A DNA stretch of 64,000 bases from Apoderus coryli. Lineage: Eukaryota; Arthropoda; Insecta; Coleoptera; Attelabidae. Location: assembly GCA_911728435.2 (NCBI GenBank), contig OU452217.1, positions 868,001-932,000 of the forward strand. Direction: 5' to 3'. The translations under genes and the position numbers were made by a program. The notes under the pieces were generated by a model, which was not told where the DNA came from, searched no databases, and saw only the letters and a program-made list of their open reading frames with translations. Shown here piece after piece: positions 62,581-64,000 of this stretch (its first letter is position 1; each line of letters opens with the position of its first letter).

Positions 62581-64000
62581 AGCAATTTAGAACGAATTAG
62601 AGCGTTTAGTTAAAAAATTGTGTTATTTAGATTTAAAAAGTAAAGTGTCTACCAAAAAGCTGTTTTCTCTCTAAGAATTTAAAACAAAATTTGTTAGTAA
62701 AAAGAAATATGAATAAGCATAAAAAAGCAATTTAGAACGATTTAGAGCGTTTAGTTAAAAAATTGTGTTATTTAGATTTAAAAAGTAGTGTCTACCAAAA
62801 AGCTGTTTTCTCTCTAAGAATTTAAAACAAAATTTGTTAGTAAAAAGAAATATGAATAAGCATAAAAAAGCAATTTAGAACGAATTAGAGCGTTTAGTTA
62901 AAAAATTGTGTTATTTAGATTTAAAAAGTAAAGTGTCTACCACAAAGCTGTTTTCTCTCTAAGAATTTAAAACTAAATTTTATTAGGAAAAAGAAATTAG
63001 AATAAGCATAAAAAAAGCAGTTTAGAACGAATTAGAGCGTTTGTTTCAGAAATTGTGTTATTTAGATTTAAAAAGTAAAGTTTCTAACAAAAATCTGTTT
63101 TCTCTTTTAGAATGTAAAACTAAATTTATTAGTAAAAAGAAATTAGAATAAGCATAAAAAAGCAATTTAGAACGAATTAGAGCGTTTATTTAAAAAATTG
63201 TGTTATTTAGATTTAAAAAGTAAAGTTTCTACAAAATAGCTGTTTTCTCTCTAATAATTTAAAACTAAATTTTATTAGGAAAAAGAAATTAGAATAAGCA
63301 TAAAAAAAGCAATTTAGAACGAATTAGAGCGTTTAGTTCAGAAATTGTGTTATTTAGATTTAAAAAGTAAAGTTTCTAACAAAAAGCTGTTTTCTCTTTT
63401 AGAATTTAAAACTAAATTTTATTAGTTAAAAGAATTTAGAATAAGCATAAAAAAGCAATTTAGAACAAATTAGAGTGTTTAGTTAAGAAATGGTGTTATT
63501 TATATTTAAAAAGTAAAGTGTCTACCAAAAAACTGTTTTCTCTGTAAGAATTTAAAACTAAATGCGTTAGTAAAAAGAAGATAGAATAAGCATAAAAAAA
63601 CAATTTAGAACGATTTAGAGCATTTAGTTAAGAAATTGTGTTATTTAGATTTAAAAAGTAAAGTTTCTATCAAAAAGCTGTTTACTCTCTAAGAATTTAA
63701 AACTAAATTTTATTAGGAAAAAGAAATTGGAATAAGCATAAAAAAGCAATTTTGAACGATTTAGAGCGTTTATTTAAAAAATTGTTTTATTTATATTTAA
63801 AAAGTAAAGTGTCTACCAAAAAGCTGTTTTCTCATTTAAAATTTAAAACTAAATTTTATTAGGAAAAAGAAATTAGAATAAAATTAAAAAAGCAATTTAG
63901 AACGAATTAGAGCGTTTAGTTCAGAAATTGTGTTATTTAGATTTAAAAAGTAAATTGTCTACCAAAAAGCTGTTTTCTCTCTAAGAATTTAAAACTAAAT
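62581..64000 (+). repeat. 2,905-bp tandem duplication, copy 2, cut by the window edge
   Basis: Follows copy 1 to about 63.86 kb, then stops matching: here the unit reads attttattaggaaaaag and gaataaaattaaaaaagc, where copy 1 near 60950 has attttattagtaaaaag and gaaattaaataagc. Private changes include gcgtttgtttcag near 63040, ctctaataattt near 63250, gaacaaattagagtg near 63465 and ctcatttaaaattt near 63832. It carries more differences than the D1 or D2 copies show over a similar length, so it may be somewhat older. Confidence 0.75.

Larger units (their letters stand above)
1..64000 (+). repeat. 145-146-bp A+T-rich satellite array filling the window
   Basis: One monomer repeats head to tail without interruption; successive starts at 1, 146, 292 and 437 give units of 145, 146 and 145 bp, and the same register holds to the right edge. 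Both edges lie inside the array. Each unit starts with caaaaagctg and a pyrimidine tract, passes through aatttaaaac, gaataagcat and gcaatttagaacga, and ends with gcgtttag, attgtgttattta and aaaaagtaaagtgtctac. The consensus is about 23% G+C and 60% purine on the plus strand. The unit is not a multiple of three, and a consensus unit has stops in all six frames, so I find no gene, tRNA, rRNA or transposon anywhere. All units point the same way. Nucleosome-like period and HOR structure fit eukaryotic centromeric or heterochromatic satellite; that placement is inference. I do not recognise the family. Confidence 0.97.

Noticed and set aside
1..64000. CRISPR-like or iteron-like array from the regular spacing
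   Set aside because: The entire 145-bp unit is repeated, with no unique spacers between short repeats, no cas-like genes and no replication gene. It is tandem satellite DNA.
1..64000. Protein-coding reading frames, including repeat proteins
   Set aside because: The unit is not a multiple of three, and a consensus monomer has stops in all six frames; indels are not in multiples of three and there is no codon pattern.
1..64000. CENP-B box in the monomer
   Set aside because: The CpG segment (gaacgaattagagcg) does not contain the essential box bases, including the CGGG part. Another binding protein cannot be excluded.
1..64000. Naming the species or satellite family
   Set aside because: I do not recognise the monomer, and A+T content alone is not diagnostic. 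A database search of the consensus monomer would decide.

Overview
The whole window is one tandem satellite DNA array. A monomer of about 145-146 bp repeats head to tail from base 1 to base 64,000, roughly 440 copies, with no unique sequence, gene, RNA gene or transposon inside. A consensus monomer counted by eye has about 23% G+C (A 65, T 47, G 22, C 12 of 146) and stop codons in all six frames, so no coding feature is reported. Array size, nucleosome-sized period and multi-level higher-order organisation fit eukaryotic centromeric or other heterochromatic satellite. I do not recognise the family and cannot name the organism.

The monomers fall into about ten diagnostic variants. Their order forms higher-order repeats (HORs) of 2, 3, 5, 6 and 7 monomers. 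Left part (1-11.2 kb): a 7-monomer HOR of about 1,018 bp twice (146-2171), then a patchwork of short duplications, including one monomer (6833-6982) that carries a perfect 25-bp fold-back palindrome. This is the only inverted sequence I found in the array.

Middle and right: very large, very recent duplications dominate. About 11.19-24.66 kb is repeated at about 39.04-52.36 kb (offset 27.85 kb, drifting by whole monomers). About 27.93-37.39 kb is repeated at about 48.77-58.22 kb (offset about 20.84 kb). A 2.5-kb block is tandemly duplicated at 21.8-27.1 kb. Few substitutions are visible between large copies; most differences are gains or losses of one to three whole monomers, as expected from unequal exchange between misaligned units. 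The last part (58.2-64 kb) has a run of six near-identical monomers (59.17-60.03 kb) and a 2,905-bp tandem duplication whose second copy runs off the window.

No new protein or RNA system is present. What deserves a second look is the amplification history written in the array, the fold-back template-switch event, and two CpG sites kept in an otherwise very A+T-rich monomer. Boundaries of large blocks are given to about 50-150 bp, because neighbouring monomers are similar and alignment was done by eye.
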